Origin: an uncultured Flavobacteriales bacterium
Lineage (GTDB): Bacteria; Bacteroidota; Bacteroidia; Flavobacteriales; UBA1820
Assembly (NCBI GenBank): GCA_959608625.1
Contig: CAUHQV010000009.1
Coordinates: 1 to 64,000 of the forward strand
Length of the DNA stretch: 64,000 nucleotides
Reading direction: 5' to 3'
Part shown: positions 7,274-15,941 of the stretch, piece by piece
Numbering within the stretch: the stretch's first letter is position 1
How the letters are laid out: each line of letters begins with the position of its first letter
Translations under genes and position numbers: made by a program
Notes under the pieces: generated by a model
Seen by the model: only the letters and a program-made list of their open reading frames with translations
Told to the model about the DNA's origin: nothing
Databases searched by the model: none

Positions 7274-8662
7274 TTATTTCTTCTTTTTCTCCACCGGGCG
7301 CTCCCAGCCGCCTCCCAGGGCATGGTAAAGGTTTACCACGTTCTCCATCTGGCTCAGCTGGTCGGTGATTTGGCTCACCTGTGCGCCGAGCAGGCTCTGC
7401 TGGGCGGTGATCACTTCCAAATAGGTAGCGCCGCCGTATATGAGCAGGGCGCTGGTCGCCTCGACAGCCTCCTGGCAGGCGTTTACCTGCTGTTCCCGCG
7501 AGTTGAGTTTGTCGACGGAAGTGTTGTAGCTGTACAGGATATTGGAAACCTCTATCCCGGCAGTTACCAGCGATTTCTCGAACGCGATGAGGGATTCCTG
7601 CTGCTGGGCTTTGGCGATGCGCAGGTTGGCCCGGTTGGTGCCGGCATTGAAGATAGGCTGCATCAGCCCGGCTACGAAATTGCCGAAGAGGCTGGGCGTG
7701 AAGCTCACCGAAGCGTCCTTGGCGTACCCGCCGGTAGCCGTGATGGTGAATTTCGGGTAGAATGCGGCACGGGCCATGTTGGTCTTGGCAAAGGCGACGC
7801 GCACACCGGCTTCAGCCTGCTGTACGTCGGGGCGGTTGGCCAAAAGCTGTGACGGTATGCCTATTTCCAAATCGGCCGTGAGTTGCTGATCTTCGAAAGT
7901 GCCGCGGTCGATCGGCCCGGCCGGTTTCCCGATCAGCAGGCGCAGGGAATTCTCCATCGCCCGGATATTGTACAGGATGTCCTGGCGGGTGGCTTTGGCG
8001 CTGTGCAGGTTTGCCTGGCTTTGCATCACGGCGGCTTTCGTGGCTGCCCCGGCCTGCATCATGTCCGCCATCGACTGGGCGGTCTCCGCCCACAGTTTGA
8101 TGGTTTCATCGTAGATGCGCAACTGTTTGTCCAGGCTGAGCAGGGTGTAGTATCCGGTGGCTACCGAGGAGACTACCTGCGTTTCTACCGCTCTTTTATA
8201 AGCGATACTCTGGATCAATGCTCCCTTGGCTGCCCGTTTGGCCGAACGAAGGCGTCCGAAGACGTCGATCTCCCACGAGGAGGTGGCCGAGAAATTGTAC
8301 CCCTCAGTGTGGTGCATTTTCTCTATTTCGGTCAGTGTCCCCTGGCCCGAAAGATTCAGTGTGGGGAAGAAGGCTGCTTTGCCCTGTGCGAAGGCGGCAT
8401 TGGCCTCTTCCACTTTGAGCATGGCGGTCTGGTAGTCGAAGTTGTGTGCCAGGGCGGAATCGATCAACGTCCGCAGGTACGGATCGGTGAAGAGTTCCTG
8501 CCAGGGCCTGGTAGCCATGTTGACGGTATCCGCCGAGGCTTCCGTGCGGTACAGGTCGTCCGTTTTCATTTCGGGCGTCTTGTACGGCTTGTAAATGTTG
8601 CACGAGGAGAGCGCCAGCAGGATGGCCAGCACTCCGATCACCTTTATATTGACTATTTTCAT
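7274..8662 (-). CDS. Outer-membrane efflux lipoprotein (TolC/OprM/NodT family)
   Basis: This 462-residue protein forms the outer-membrane channel of a tripartite efflux pump. The N-terminus is a lipoprotein signal ending LALSSCN, with Cys at about 21 as the lipidation site. Two long helical repeats follow, each with the family's outer-membrane efflux protein pattern, including SSWEIDVFGRLRSAKRAAKG and LANRPDVQQAEAGVR. It is the last gene of a three-gene operon (membrane-fusion protein, RND pump, channel), 13 bases after the pump gene, and ends at the terminator at 7223-7254. Substrates cannot be deduced. Confidence 0.93.
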   Translation of the reverse strand: MKIVNIKVIGVLAILLALSSCNIYKPYKTPEMKTDDLYRTEASADTVNMATRPWQELFTDPYLRTLIDSALAHNFDYQTAMLKVEEANAAFAQGKAAFFPTLNLSGQGTLTEIEKMHHTEGYNFSATSSWEIDVFGRLRSAKRAAKGALIQSIAYKRAVETQVVSSVATGYYTLLSLDKQLRIYDETIKLWAETAQSMADMMQAGAATKAAVMQSQANLHSAKATRQDILYNIRAMENSLRLLIGKPAGPIDRGTFEDQQLTADLEIGIPSQLLANRPDVQQAEAGVRVAFAKTNMARAAFYPKFTITATGGYAKDASVSFTPSLFGNFVAGLMQPIFNAGTNRANLRIAKAQQQESLIAFEKSLVTAGIEVSNILYSYNTSVDKLNSREQQVNACQEAVEATSALLIYGGATYLEVITAQQSLLGAQVSQITDQLSQMENVVNLYHALGGGWERPVEKKKK

Positions 8663-8675
8663 ATTCGTCTTTGTT

Positions 8676-11600
8676 TTATTCTACCTCGGTTTCTATGGCC
8701 GGATCGTTCTTCCTGAAACGTTCCTGAAGGCTTTGGAATACCACGAACAGGGTCGGTACGACGATCAGCTGGAAGATGGTTCCGATAAGCATACCTCCTA
8801 CGGCTCCGGCGCCGATGGTGCGGTTACCGTTGGCACCTACACCGGAGGCGAACATCAGCGGCAGCAGACCGATCACCATGGCCAGGGAGGTCATCAGGAT
8901 CGGGCGCAGACGGGCTGCGGCGCCGTCGATGGCCGCTTGAATGATGCTCTCGCCATTCTGACGGCGGGCCAGGGAGAACTGTACGATCAGGATCGCGTTC
9001 TTGGCCAACAATCCGATCAGCATGATAAGGGCCGTTTGCAGATAGATGTCGTTGGAGGCTCCCATCATGCGGGCAAACAGGAACGAACCCGAAAGGCCGA
9101 GCGGAAGGGAGAGTATGATCGCCAACGGCAGGATATAGCTTTCGTACAGGGCGCAAAGGATAAAATATACGAACACTAGGCACAGGATCAGGATCCCGCC
9201 GATCTGGTTGCTCGAAGACTGCTCCTCTCGCGTAAGGCCCGAGAATTCGTAGCTGTAACCCTGCGGAAGGGTTTGCTGGGCTACTTCCTGGATGGCGGCG
9301 ATAGCCTCACCCGAAGATACGTTCGGTTTCTGCTGTCCGGTCACCCCGATGGAGGTGAACAGGTTGAACCGCGTCACGTTCTCCGGCCCGTATACCTTGC
9401 GCAGGTTTACGAAGTTGGTGATAGGCGCCATCTCGTTCCCTACGGGAATAAAGACGTTGTTCAGCGTTTCCGGGCTTTTCCGGTAGGCGGAGTCCGCCTG
9501 CACCATTACACGGTACAATTTACCGAACTGGTTGAAGTTGGAGGCATACAGACCGCCGTAATAGGCCTGGAGGGCACCGAGCACTTCTTTAGGCGAAGTG
9601 CCGGCTATTTTGGTCTGCGCCACGTCGATATCGACCATATACTGCGGGAAGTTGTTCTTGAACGAGGTCATGGCGTAGAGCACTTCCGGACGCTGGTTGA
9701 GGGCGCCGAGGAATTGCTGTTCCACGTTCACGAAATCTTCAATGTTACCGCCGGTACGGTCTTGCAGGGAGAACTCGAAACCGCCCGTAGCGCTGAATCC
9801 CGGGATGGAAGGCGGCGAGAAGATCATGATGGAGGCATCCTTGAACTGGGAAACGGCAGCCTGCAGGCCGGCAGTGATGCTGGTGAGGTCCTGTCCTTTC
9901 TTGGTACGCTTGTCCCAGGGGGCGAGCTTACAGATGAACGCACCGTACGAACTTCCCTGGCTGCTGATAAAACCGAAACCGTTGATCATCGTACGGCTTA
10001 CCACCAGTGGGTTCTCGGCAATGAGGCTGTCCACTTTATGCAATATTTCATCGGTACGCTCCATAGAGGTGGCGGGCGGAAGGGCTACGTCGACCATGAA
10101 CACACCGTTGTCTTCGTTGGGAACGAATCCGGTCGGGGTGGTCTTGAGCAGGAATACCATCACGGCGGTCAGGGCGATCACGATGCCGAAAGCGGCCCAT
10201 TTCATATGCACCAGCTTTTCGATCATGCGCTGGTATTTTCCTTTCATCGCGTCGAAGAACACGTTGAACGCGCCGTGGAAACGGGATGCGAACGATTTGC
10301 CTTTACCGTGCTCTTCTTTGGCCGAAAGGAATACGGCGCAAAGGGCAGGGCTCAGGGTAAGGGCATTAACGGCTGAAATAAGGATGGCAATGGCCAATGT
10401 CATACCGAACTGAGTATAGAACACCCCGGTAGTCCCGCTGACGAATGTCACCGGCACGAATACCGCGGACATGACCAGCGTGATGGATACGATAGCCCCT
10501 GAGATTTCGCCCATGGCGTCGATAGATGCTTTTCGCGGTGACTTATAGCCTTGGTCTAGCTTGGCATGCACCGCCTCGACGACGACTATCGCGTCGTCGA
10601 CCACGATCGCAATGGCCAGTACCAGTGCGAAAAGGGTGAGCAGGTTGATGGAGAATCCGAATATCTTTAGGAAGAAGAATGTACCCACCAGCGATACGAT
10701 TACCGAGATGGCCGGTATCAGCGTGGAGCGGAAATCCTGCAGGAAGACGTACACCACGATGAACACCAGGATGAATGCCTCGATGATGGTCTCGACTACC
10801 TTATCGATAGACGCATAGAGGAACTCCGTGGAGTCCATCACGTTCACGTATTTAATTCCGGGAGGGAAAGTCTTGGAGGCATTCTCCAACACCGCTTTGA
10901 TCTCTTCCACCACCGCCGTAGCGTTGGTTCCCGCAGCCTGGTAGACCGGTACTGCGCAGGCCGGATGGCCCTGTGCCTGGGCGCTGATGCTGTAGTCCAG
11001 GCCGCCCAGTTCCACGCGGGCCACGTCTTTCAGGCGAAGGATATTGCCGGTCTTGTCCGCCCGGAGGATGATGTCTCCGAATTCTTCGGCGGTCTTCAGG
11101 CGTCCTTTGTACTTGATGACATATTGGAAAGACTGGTCGCCGTTCTGCCCGAATTTACCGGGAGCGGCTTCGACGTTCTGTTCGGCCAGGGCGGCGGATA
11201 TTTCCGCCGAAGAAACCCCATAAGTGGCCATTACATCCGGTTTGAGCCAGATACGCATCGAGTAGTCGCGCGAACCCATAGCGTCGGCGTCGCCCACACC
11301 ATTGACACGCTTGATCTCCGGAAGGATATTGATCTTCGTATAGTTCTGCACGAACGCTTCGTCGAAGGCCGGGTTTTCGCTGTATACGGTGAAAACCATC
11401 AGCATACTGGTCATACGCTTCTGGGTGATCACACCGGACTGTACGACTTCGGCCGGCAGCAAACTGGTGGCGCGGGCCACGCGGTTCTGTACGTTGACGG
11501 CCGCCATGTCGGGATCCGTACCCAGTTTGAAGTAAACGGTAATACGCGCGCTACCGTCGTTGGAGGCGGTGGATGTCATGTAGGTCATACCCTCCACGCC

Positions 11601-11813
11601 GTTTATCTGCTCCTCCAGAGGAGCTACGACGCTGTTGAGGACCGTCTCGGCGTTAGCTCCCTGGTAGGTGGTCGACACGGAAATGGTCGGCGGGGCTACG
11701 TCGGGGTATTGCTCTATCGGTAGAGAGGTGAGCCCGATGAATCCCAGGATCACGATAATGATCGAGATCACCGTGGAGAGCACCGGACGGTTGATAAATG
11801 TATTTAGTTTCAT
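8676..11813 (-). CDS. RND multidrug efflux pump subunit (AcrB/MexB, HAE1 family)
   Basis: This 1045-residue inner-membrane proton-driven pump has the usual architecture: TM1 (VLSTVISIIIVILGFIGL), a porter domain, TM2-6 with the paired Asp region LVLAIAIVVDDAIVVVEAV, a second porter domain, and TM7-12 ending near the C-terminus. The length is normal for the hydrophobe/amphiphile efflux family. The middle position between the fusion protein and the channel shows it works as a tripartite complex. No TetR- or MarR-type regulator lies next to the operon, so control must be from elsewhere or through the hairpin at 13040-13054. Confidence 0.95.
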   Translation of the reverse strand: MKLNTFINRPVLSTVISIIIVILGFIGLTSLPIEQYPDVAPPTISVSTTYQGANAETVLNSVVAPLEEQINGVEGMTYMTSTASNDGSARITVYFKLGTDPDMAAVNVQNRVARATSLLPAEVVQSGVITQKRMTSMLMVFTVYSENPAFDEAFVQNYTKINILPEIKRVNGVGDADAMGSRDYSMRIWLKPDVMATYGVSSAEISAALAEQNVEAAPGKFGQNGDQSFQYVIKYKGRLKTAEEFGDIILRADKTGNILRLKDVARVELGGLDYSISAQAQGHPACAVPVYQAAGTNATAVVEEIKAVLENASKTFPPGIKYVNVMDSTEFLYASIDKVVETIIEAFILVFIVVYVFLQDFRSTLIPAISVIVSLVGTFFFLKIFGFSINLLTLFALVLAIAIVVDDAIVVVEAVHAKLDQGYKSPRKASIDAMGEISGAIVSITLVMSAVFVPVTFVSGTTGVFYTQFGMTLAIAILISAVNALTLSPALCAVFLSAKEEHGKGKSFASRFHGAFNVFFDAMKGKYQRMIEKLVHMKWAAFGIVIALTAVMVFLLKTTPTGFVPNEDNGVFMVDVALPPATSMERTDEILHKVDSLIAENPLVVSRTMINGFGFISSQGSSYGAFICKLAPWDKRTKKGQDLTSITAGLQAAVSQFKDASIMIFSPPSIPGFSATGGFEFSLQDRTGGNIEDFVNVEQQFLGALNQRPEVLYAMTSFKNNFPQYMVDIDVAQTKIAGTSPKEVLGALQAYYGGLYASNFNQFGKLYRVMVQADSAYRKSPETLNNVFIPVGNEMAPITNFVNLRKVYGPENVTRFNLFTSIGVTGQQKPNVSSGEAIAAIQEVAQQTLPQGYSYEFSGLTREEQSSSNQIGGILILCLVFVYFILCALYESYILPLAIILSLPLGLSGSFLFARMMGASNDIYLQTALIMLIGLLAKNAILIVQFSLARRQNGESIIQAAIDGAAARLRPILMTSLAMVIGLLPLMFASGVGANGNRTIGAGAVGGMLIGTIFQLIVVPTLFVVFQSLQERFRKNDPAIETEVE

Positions 11814-11843
11814 GCTTTGATCTTTAATCGATAATCGCTCTGT

Positions 11844-13007
11844 TTATTTCTGCTGCGCCCCCTGGGCTGCTTCTCCGGCCTGTGCGGCCTGTCCTTGTAT
11901 CGGGGCTATTTTCTGCCCTTCGCGGAGTTTGTTCACCCCTTCGGTCACGATGGTCTCCCCGGCGGAAATACCCGAGGTCACGATGTAGTATTTCCCGTCG
12001 TTGTTGTCCAGGATATTGATCTGGGTGGCGGCTACCGTGCTGTCCGGCTTTACCACATACACGAAATGTTTGTCCTGAAGCTCGTACGTAGCGGGCTGGG
12101 GAACCATCAGCACGTCTTTATCGACTTCCGGAATGCGTACCGTAGCGAACGAGCCGCTGCGAAGCAGGTTGTCCTTGTTGTCGAATTTCGCGCGCAGGGT
12201 CACCGATCCGGTGGCCTGGTTTACCACTCCGCTCACCGTTTCCAATTTTCCGGTACGGGGGAACGCGCTGCCGTCGGCCATGATGAGGGTTACTTCCGGG
12301 AACTTCTTGATCAGTTCGGCCAGGCTTTCATCCCCTGCCCGGGTCGTGATCTCGAGGATCTCTTTCTCGTTCATCGAGAAGTAAGCATATACGTTCGTGA
12401 TGTCCGAAACGACAGTCAGCGGAAGGGAGGTCGAACTGCTTACCAATGCGCCTGCACGGAAGTTGATGGTTCCTACCACGCCGTTCGAAGGGCTGGTCAC
12501 GTCGGTAAAACTCAGGTCGTTCTGCGCGCTGACATACAGGGCGCGGGCCTGTGCCAAAGAAGCCATTTGCGCTTCGTAAGCGTATTTGGCAGCGAGGTAT
12601 TCCGCTTCGCTGATGATGCCCTTGTCGTAAAGGACTTTCTTGTTGTCGGCTGTCAGTTTGGAATTGGCCACCTGCGCTTCGCTGGCCTTTACCGTCGCTT
12701 CGGCTGCCCGGGCAGCCTCCTGGTAAGTTACCTTGTCTATTTTGAACAGCACCTGTCCTTTGCGTACGATGCTGCCTTCGTCCACCAGAAGCTCGGTAAT
12801 ATACCCGCTTACTTTGGGACGGATCTCGGTATCTTTTTCACCTTTTATGGTCGCAGGTTTGGTCGCGTATATGTCCGCTTTTTCCGGCTGAATGGTAAGG
12901 GTCGTCAGTTGGGGAATAGCGGGAGCCTGTTGCTTCTGTCCCGAACAGGATGCCACGATAACGGCACACCCAACGATTAGTAGACTTGATGCGAATGTTT
13001 TGTTCAT
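11844..13007 (-). CDS. Periplasmic membrane-fusion protein of RND pump (AcrA family)
   Basis: This 387-residue protein has a lipoprotein-type signal (VIVASCSGQ). A lipoyl/barrel-sandwich hybrid follows, first half RPKVSGYITELLVDEGSIVRKGQVLFKID and second half DVTSPSNGVVGTINFRAGALV, separated by a helical hairpin; then a beta-barrel domain and a membrane-proximal domain, with a Gln/Ala-rich tail. It bridges the inner-membrane pump and the outer-membrane channel. It is the first gene of the operon, 30 bases before the pump gene, with a Bacteroidetes promoter at 13121-13149. Confidence 0.94.
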   Translation of the reverse strand: MNKTFASSLLIVGCAVIVASCSGQKQQAPAIPQLTTLTIQPEKADIYATKPATIKGEKDTEIRPKVSGYITELLVDEGSIVRKGQVLFKIDKVTYQEAARAAEATVKASEAQVANSKLTADNKKVLYDKGIISEAEYLAAKYAYEAQMASLAQARALYVSAQNDLSFTDVTSPSNGVVGTINFRAGALVSSSTSLPLTVVSDITNVYAYFSMNEKEILEITTRAGDESLAELIKKFPEVTLIMADGSAFPRTGKLETVSGVVNQATGSVTLRAKFDNKDNLLRSGSFATVRIPEVDKDVLMVPQPATYELQDKHFVYVVKPDSTVAATQINILDNNDGKYYIVTSGISAGETIVTEGVNKLREGQKIAPIQGQAAQAGEAAQGAQQK

Positions 13008-13039
13008 CTGATATAATATTTAGTTTTCTTACATTGAAC

Positions 13040-13054
13040 ACTGCCTTAGGCAGT
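13040..13054 (-). promoter_or_regulatory. Palindrome in the efflux operon leader
   Basis: ACTGCC-TTA-GGCAGT lies between the promoter and the first efflux gene. It could be an operator for an unlinked repressor or an RNA hairpin in the leader. The role is unproven. Confidence 0.35.
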
Positions 13055-13120
13055 TTTTCGAACTACGGTTTCTTTTCACACACAATGGCGGCAGGGGATA
13101 TGCCATCCAAAATATGGCTT

Positions 13121-13149
13121 CAAAGATAGATATTAATAATGTATGTCAA
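13121..13149 (-). promoter_or_regulatory. Promoter of the RND efflux operon
   Basis: On the minus strand TTG (13149-13147), an 18-base spacer and TATCTTTG (13128-13121) match the Bacteroidetes consensus, about 115 bases before the first efflux gene. Confidence 0.6.
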
Positions 13150-13243
13150 TATTTTAAAACTGCTTTTTTGTTGTTCTAGATGTCTTTTTTAACGTTTTTT
13201 TATCATTGTGACGCGCCGCTGTCTTTTACTCGGCTGTTTTTTG

Positions 13244-13251
13244 TATTTTTG
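13244..13251 (+). promoter_or_regulatory. Possible -7 element of ruvA
   Basis: TATTTTTG fits TAnnTTTG and lies 18 bases before the ruvA ATG at 13270. No clear -33 element is seen. Confidence 0.4.
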
Positions 13252-13269
13252 GAAAAACATATCGCTGCG

Positions 13270-13857
13270 ATGATAGAATACGTAAAAGGTCCCCTGGCAG
13301 AGAAAACACCTTCCTATGCCGTAGTGGAATGCGCAGGTGTTGCCTACTTGCTCCATATTTCCCTGCCTACTTATTCCGCGCTGCCCCAGGAAGGAGAGCC
13401 GGTCAAAATTTTCACCCACCAGATCGTCCGGGAAGATGCGCATCTGTTGTTCGGTTTTTCCGACAGGCAGGAGCGTGAGGTATTCCGAAAGTTGATTTCC
13501 GTGTCCGGAATCGGGGCGGGAACGGCGCGTACCGTGCTGTCGTCGATGAGCGTAAAGGAAATCGTATCGGCTATGGAAAGCGGCGACGCCGGGGCATTCA
13601 AACAGGTAAAAGGCATCGGGCTGAAAACGGCTCAGCGGATCATCCTGGAACTGAAAGGGAAGGTCGATTTTTCGGCTATGGAACCCGGCGGCGCCGTAGC
13701 TCACGGGGCCGGTATCCGGGGGGAAGCGCTCGATGCGTTGGAAGTGCTAGGTTTCGTCCGCCGGAACTGCGAACAGGCCGTCGATGCCATTCTGACCGCC
13801 AACCCGTCCGCCCGGGTGGAAGATGTGATAAAACTCGCCCTGAAAAATCTCCGATAG
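13270..13857 (+). CDS. ruvA: Holliday junction DNA helicase subunit RuvA
   Basis: This 195-residue protein binds four-way DNA junctions as a tetramer and loads the RuvB motor. The N-terminal OB-fold begins MIEYVKGPLAEKTPSYAVVE; two helix-hairpin-helix motifs are visible (LISVSGIGAGTARTVLS and VKGIGLKTAQRIILELK); a C-terminal three-helix domain (EALDALEVLGF) contacts RuvB. Family alignment puts the start at the ATG at 13270; an earlier in-frame ATG at 13180 would add an unrelated hydrophobic leader and lies upstream of the -7 element. The partner ruvB lies elsewhere in this window, at 41885-42907 on the other strand. Confidence 0.95.
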   Translation: MIEYVKGPLAEKTPSYAVVECAGVAYLLHISLPTYSALPQEGEPVKIFTHQIVREDAHLLFGFSDRQEREVFRKLISVSGIGAGTARTVLSSMSVKEIVSAMESGDAGAFKQVKGIGLKTAQRIILELKGKVDFSAMEPGGAVAHGAGIRGEALDALEVLGFVRRNCEQAVDAILTANPSARVEDVIKLALKNLR

Positions 13858-13881
13858 TTTTTTCAGGACGGATATTTTCTC

Positions 13882-13889
13882 TAAATTTG
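13882..13889 (+). promoter_or_regulatory. Likely -7 element of gcvH
   Basis: TAAATTTG matches the consensus and lies 43 bases before the gcvH ATG. Confidence 0.5.
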
Positions 13890-13931
13890 GACGCAGATTA
13901 ATCATATAAAACATAATAAAAACCAGCGATC

Positions 13932-14312
13932 ATGAATATTCCGGAAAATTTGAAGTACACCAAGGATCACGAATGGATAAAAGTGGAAGGAAACGTAGCG
14001 ACCGTAGGCATTACGGATTATGCGCAGAACGAATTGGGCGATATCGTCTATGTGGACGTGGAAACCGACGGCGATGCCTTGGCCAAGGAAGACGTATTCG
14101 GTTCGATCGAGGCTGTCAAAACGGTCTCCGACCTGTTCATGCCGGCTTCGGGTACCGTATCGGAATTCAACAACGCCCTGGACAGCGCGCCGGAACTGGT
14201 GAACAAAGACCCGTACGGGGAAGGCTGGATCATCAAGATAACCCTCTCTAAACCGGAAGAGCTGAACGAACTCCTTTCTGCCACACAGTACAAGGAGCTG
14301 ATAGGCGCCTAA
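13932..14312 (+). CDS. gcvH: Glycine cleavage system H protein
   Basis: This 126-residue lipoyl carrier shuttles the methylamine group of glycine between the P, T and L proteins. The N-terminal NLKYTKDHEWIKVEGNVATVG and the lipoylation loop FGSIEAVKTVSDLFMPASG, with the modified Lys in EAVKTVSD, are diagnostic, and length is normal. The P and T protein genes are not adjacent. It is followed after 33 bases by a histidine kinase gene that could be read from the same transcript. Confidence 0.96.
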   Translation: MNIPENLKYTKDHEWIKVEGNVATVGITDYAQNELGDIVYVDVETDGDALAKEDVFGSIEAVKTVSDLFMPASGTVSEFNNALDSAPELVNKDPYGEGWIIKITLSKPEELNELLSATQYKELIGA

Positions 14313-14345
14313 GTCATCACTGTATACGGAACTAAAACAAATCAT

Positions 14346-15875
14346 GTGAAGTTTCATTTCTTCCACAACGGTACTAAAAAAGAATCGAATGTTCGGTCGT
14401 TAGCCCGGCCTACGGGAGATATTTTGAGTTCCGTGTCCGTCGCCGCCGTATATACGGATGCGTCCGGGGAAATACTCCGGATAAATGAACAAGCCCGCAA
14501 AGACCTCCGGATAAAACCGGAGGTTTTTTTATCCGGGGAAAAACTGTCCGAAGTCCTGTCCGTCCGCCACGGTTCGCAGGATATGGTTTCCGATGCATTG
14601 GCCCGGCTGGCCCGAAAGGAAGAGGGCGGGAAACTGCCGCCGTGGACATACATTCGTATGGTCGGTACGGATGTCAAATTTTATGTAGATGGGCAATTCG
14701 TCGGACTGTACGGAGAGAAAGGAGAACTGCGGGAAGTACTATTCCTGTTCCGCGATATAGAGGACGGACTTACCCGCGAATTCATCCTCGACATGGCTAT
14801 GGGGTGCACAAAAATATTCCCTTGGTTTTACGACCTGGAAAACAACCGGATGCTTATTAACGAACGGTGGTTTTCCCATTTGGGATTGCAGGCAGGTGAC
14901 TGTACCGTAAGCGCCGAAGAGTTTTTCGGCATGGTACACCCGGACGACCGGGGCGTGCTGGCCGATGCCTTTGCGCAGCAGTTGTCCGGAAATCTTATCC
15001 CTGATGCGTTCCAATATCGGCTAAGGCGCGGGGATGGAGCCTGGGAATGGTTCGAGGGGCAGTCCGTTTATTTAGGCCGGGCGGACGACGGTCTGCCTTA
15101 CCGGTTGGTCGGTGTCTGCCAGAGTATTCATGCCCATAAGACCGTGGAGGAGACTCTCCGGGCCGCACGGGACAAGGCGCAGGAGAGCGACCGGTTGAAA
15201 AGTGCGTTTCTGGCTAATATGAGCCACGAAATCCGCACGCCGCTGAACGCCATCATGGGTTTTTCGGGCTTGCTGGTCAATGAGGAGATAGAGATCGAAG
15301 AGGGGGACCGAAAGGAATACGGCCGGTTGATCACCGCCAATGGTGAACAGTTGCTCGCGTTGATATCGGATATCCTCGATCTGTCGAAGATCGAATCCAA
15401 TACGTTGGAGTTCAGTTTTTCGGTGATGTCTCTTAACGCGTTGCTGACGGATGTCTGCCAGGCGCAAAAAATGAATATGCATCCCGGCGTGGAACTCGTT
15501 CTCGATATGCCCGGGGAAGAGACACCGGTAGAAACAGACATTCAGCGGTTGAAGCAGGTGGTGAACAACCTGATCAACAACGCCGTGAAATTTACCGAAA
15601 AAGGCCGCATTACGTTCGGATACCGGGCAGTACCCGAAAATAATGGGGTCGAACTGTTCGTCCGGGATACGGGAAAGGGTATTCCTCCGGAAAATCTCGC
15701 CCGCATTTTCGACCGGTTCTACAAGGCGGACTCCTTTGAAAAAGGGGTGGGTCTGGGATTGGCCATCAGCCAGACTATTATAGAATATTTGGGAGGAAAG
15801 ATCTCCGTATCCTCCGAAGAGGGCGAAGGAACCGTTTTTACGGTCTTTCATCCGTTATGGCAAAAAGGACGATGA
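14346..15875 (+). CDS. PAS-domain sensor histidine kinase
   Basis: This 509-residue kinase has two PAS-like sensor domains (about residues 25-130 and 145-265) without a membrane segment, so it appears cytoplasmic. A dimerisation/phosphoacceptor domain follows with ANMSHEIRTPLNAIMGF (His at about 292). The ATPase domain carries NLINNAVKFTEKG (N box), VRDTGKGIPPENLARIFDRF (G1/F) and GVGLGLAISQTI (G2). No receiver domain or response regulator gene is linked, so it is an orphan kinase. The start codon is GTG at 14346; the overlapping ATG at 14344 is immediately followed by TGA in its own frame. The signal sensed is unknown. Confidence 0.9.
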   Translation: MKFHFFHNGTKKESNVRSLARPTGDILSSVSVAAVYTDASGEILRINEQARKDLRIKPEVFLSGEKLSEVLSVRHGSQDMVSDALARLARKEEGGKLPPWTYIRMVGTDVKFYVDGQFVGLYGEKGELREVLFLFRDIEDGLTREFILDMAMGCTKIFPWFYDLENNRMLINERWFSHLGLQAGDCTVSAEEFFGMVHPDDRGVLADAFAQQLSGNLIPDAFQYRLRRGDGAWEWFEGQSVYLGRADDGLPYRLVGVCQSIHAHKTVEETLRAARDKAQESDRLKSAFLANMSHEIRTPLNAIMGFSGLLVNEEIEIEEGDRKEYGRLITANGEQLLALISDILDLSKIESNTLEFSFSVMSLNALLTDVCQAQKMNMHPGVELVLDMPGEETPVETDIQRLKQVVNNLINNAVKFTEKGRITFGYRAVPENNGVELFVRDTGKGIPPENLARIFDRFYKADSFEKGVGLGLAISQTIIEYLGGKISVSSEEGEGTVFTVFHPLWQKGR

Positions 15876-15883
15876 TCTCCATA

Positions 15884-15913
15884 AAAAAGCCCCGCAAAGT
15901 TGCGGGGCTTTTT
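15884..15913. terminator. Bidirectional terminator between kinase and TlpA-like gene
   Basis: GCCCCGCA (15889-15896) and TGCGGGGC (15901-15908), with A residues before and T residues after, sit between two converging genes. Confidence 0.85.
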
Positions 15914-15941
15914 ATTTACTGCGTGTGCAGGCGGTTAAAAC

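Noticed and set aside
14344..14346. ATG at 14344 as start of the histidine kinase
   Set aside because: It is in another frame and is followed at once by TGA; the kinase frame begins with the GTG at 14346.
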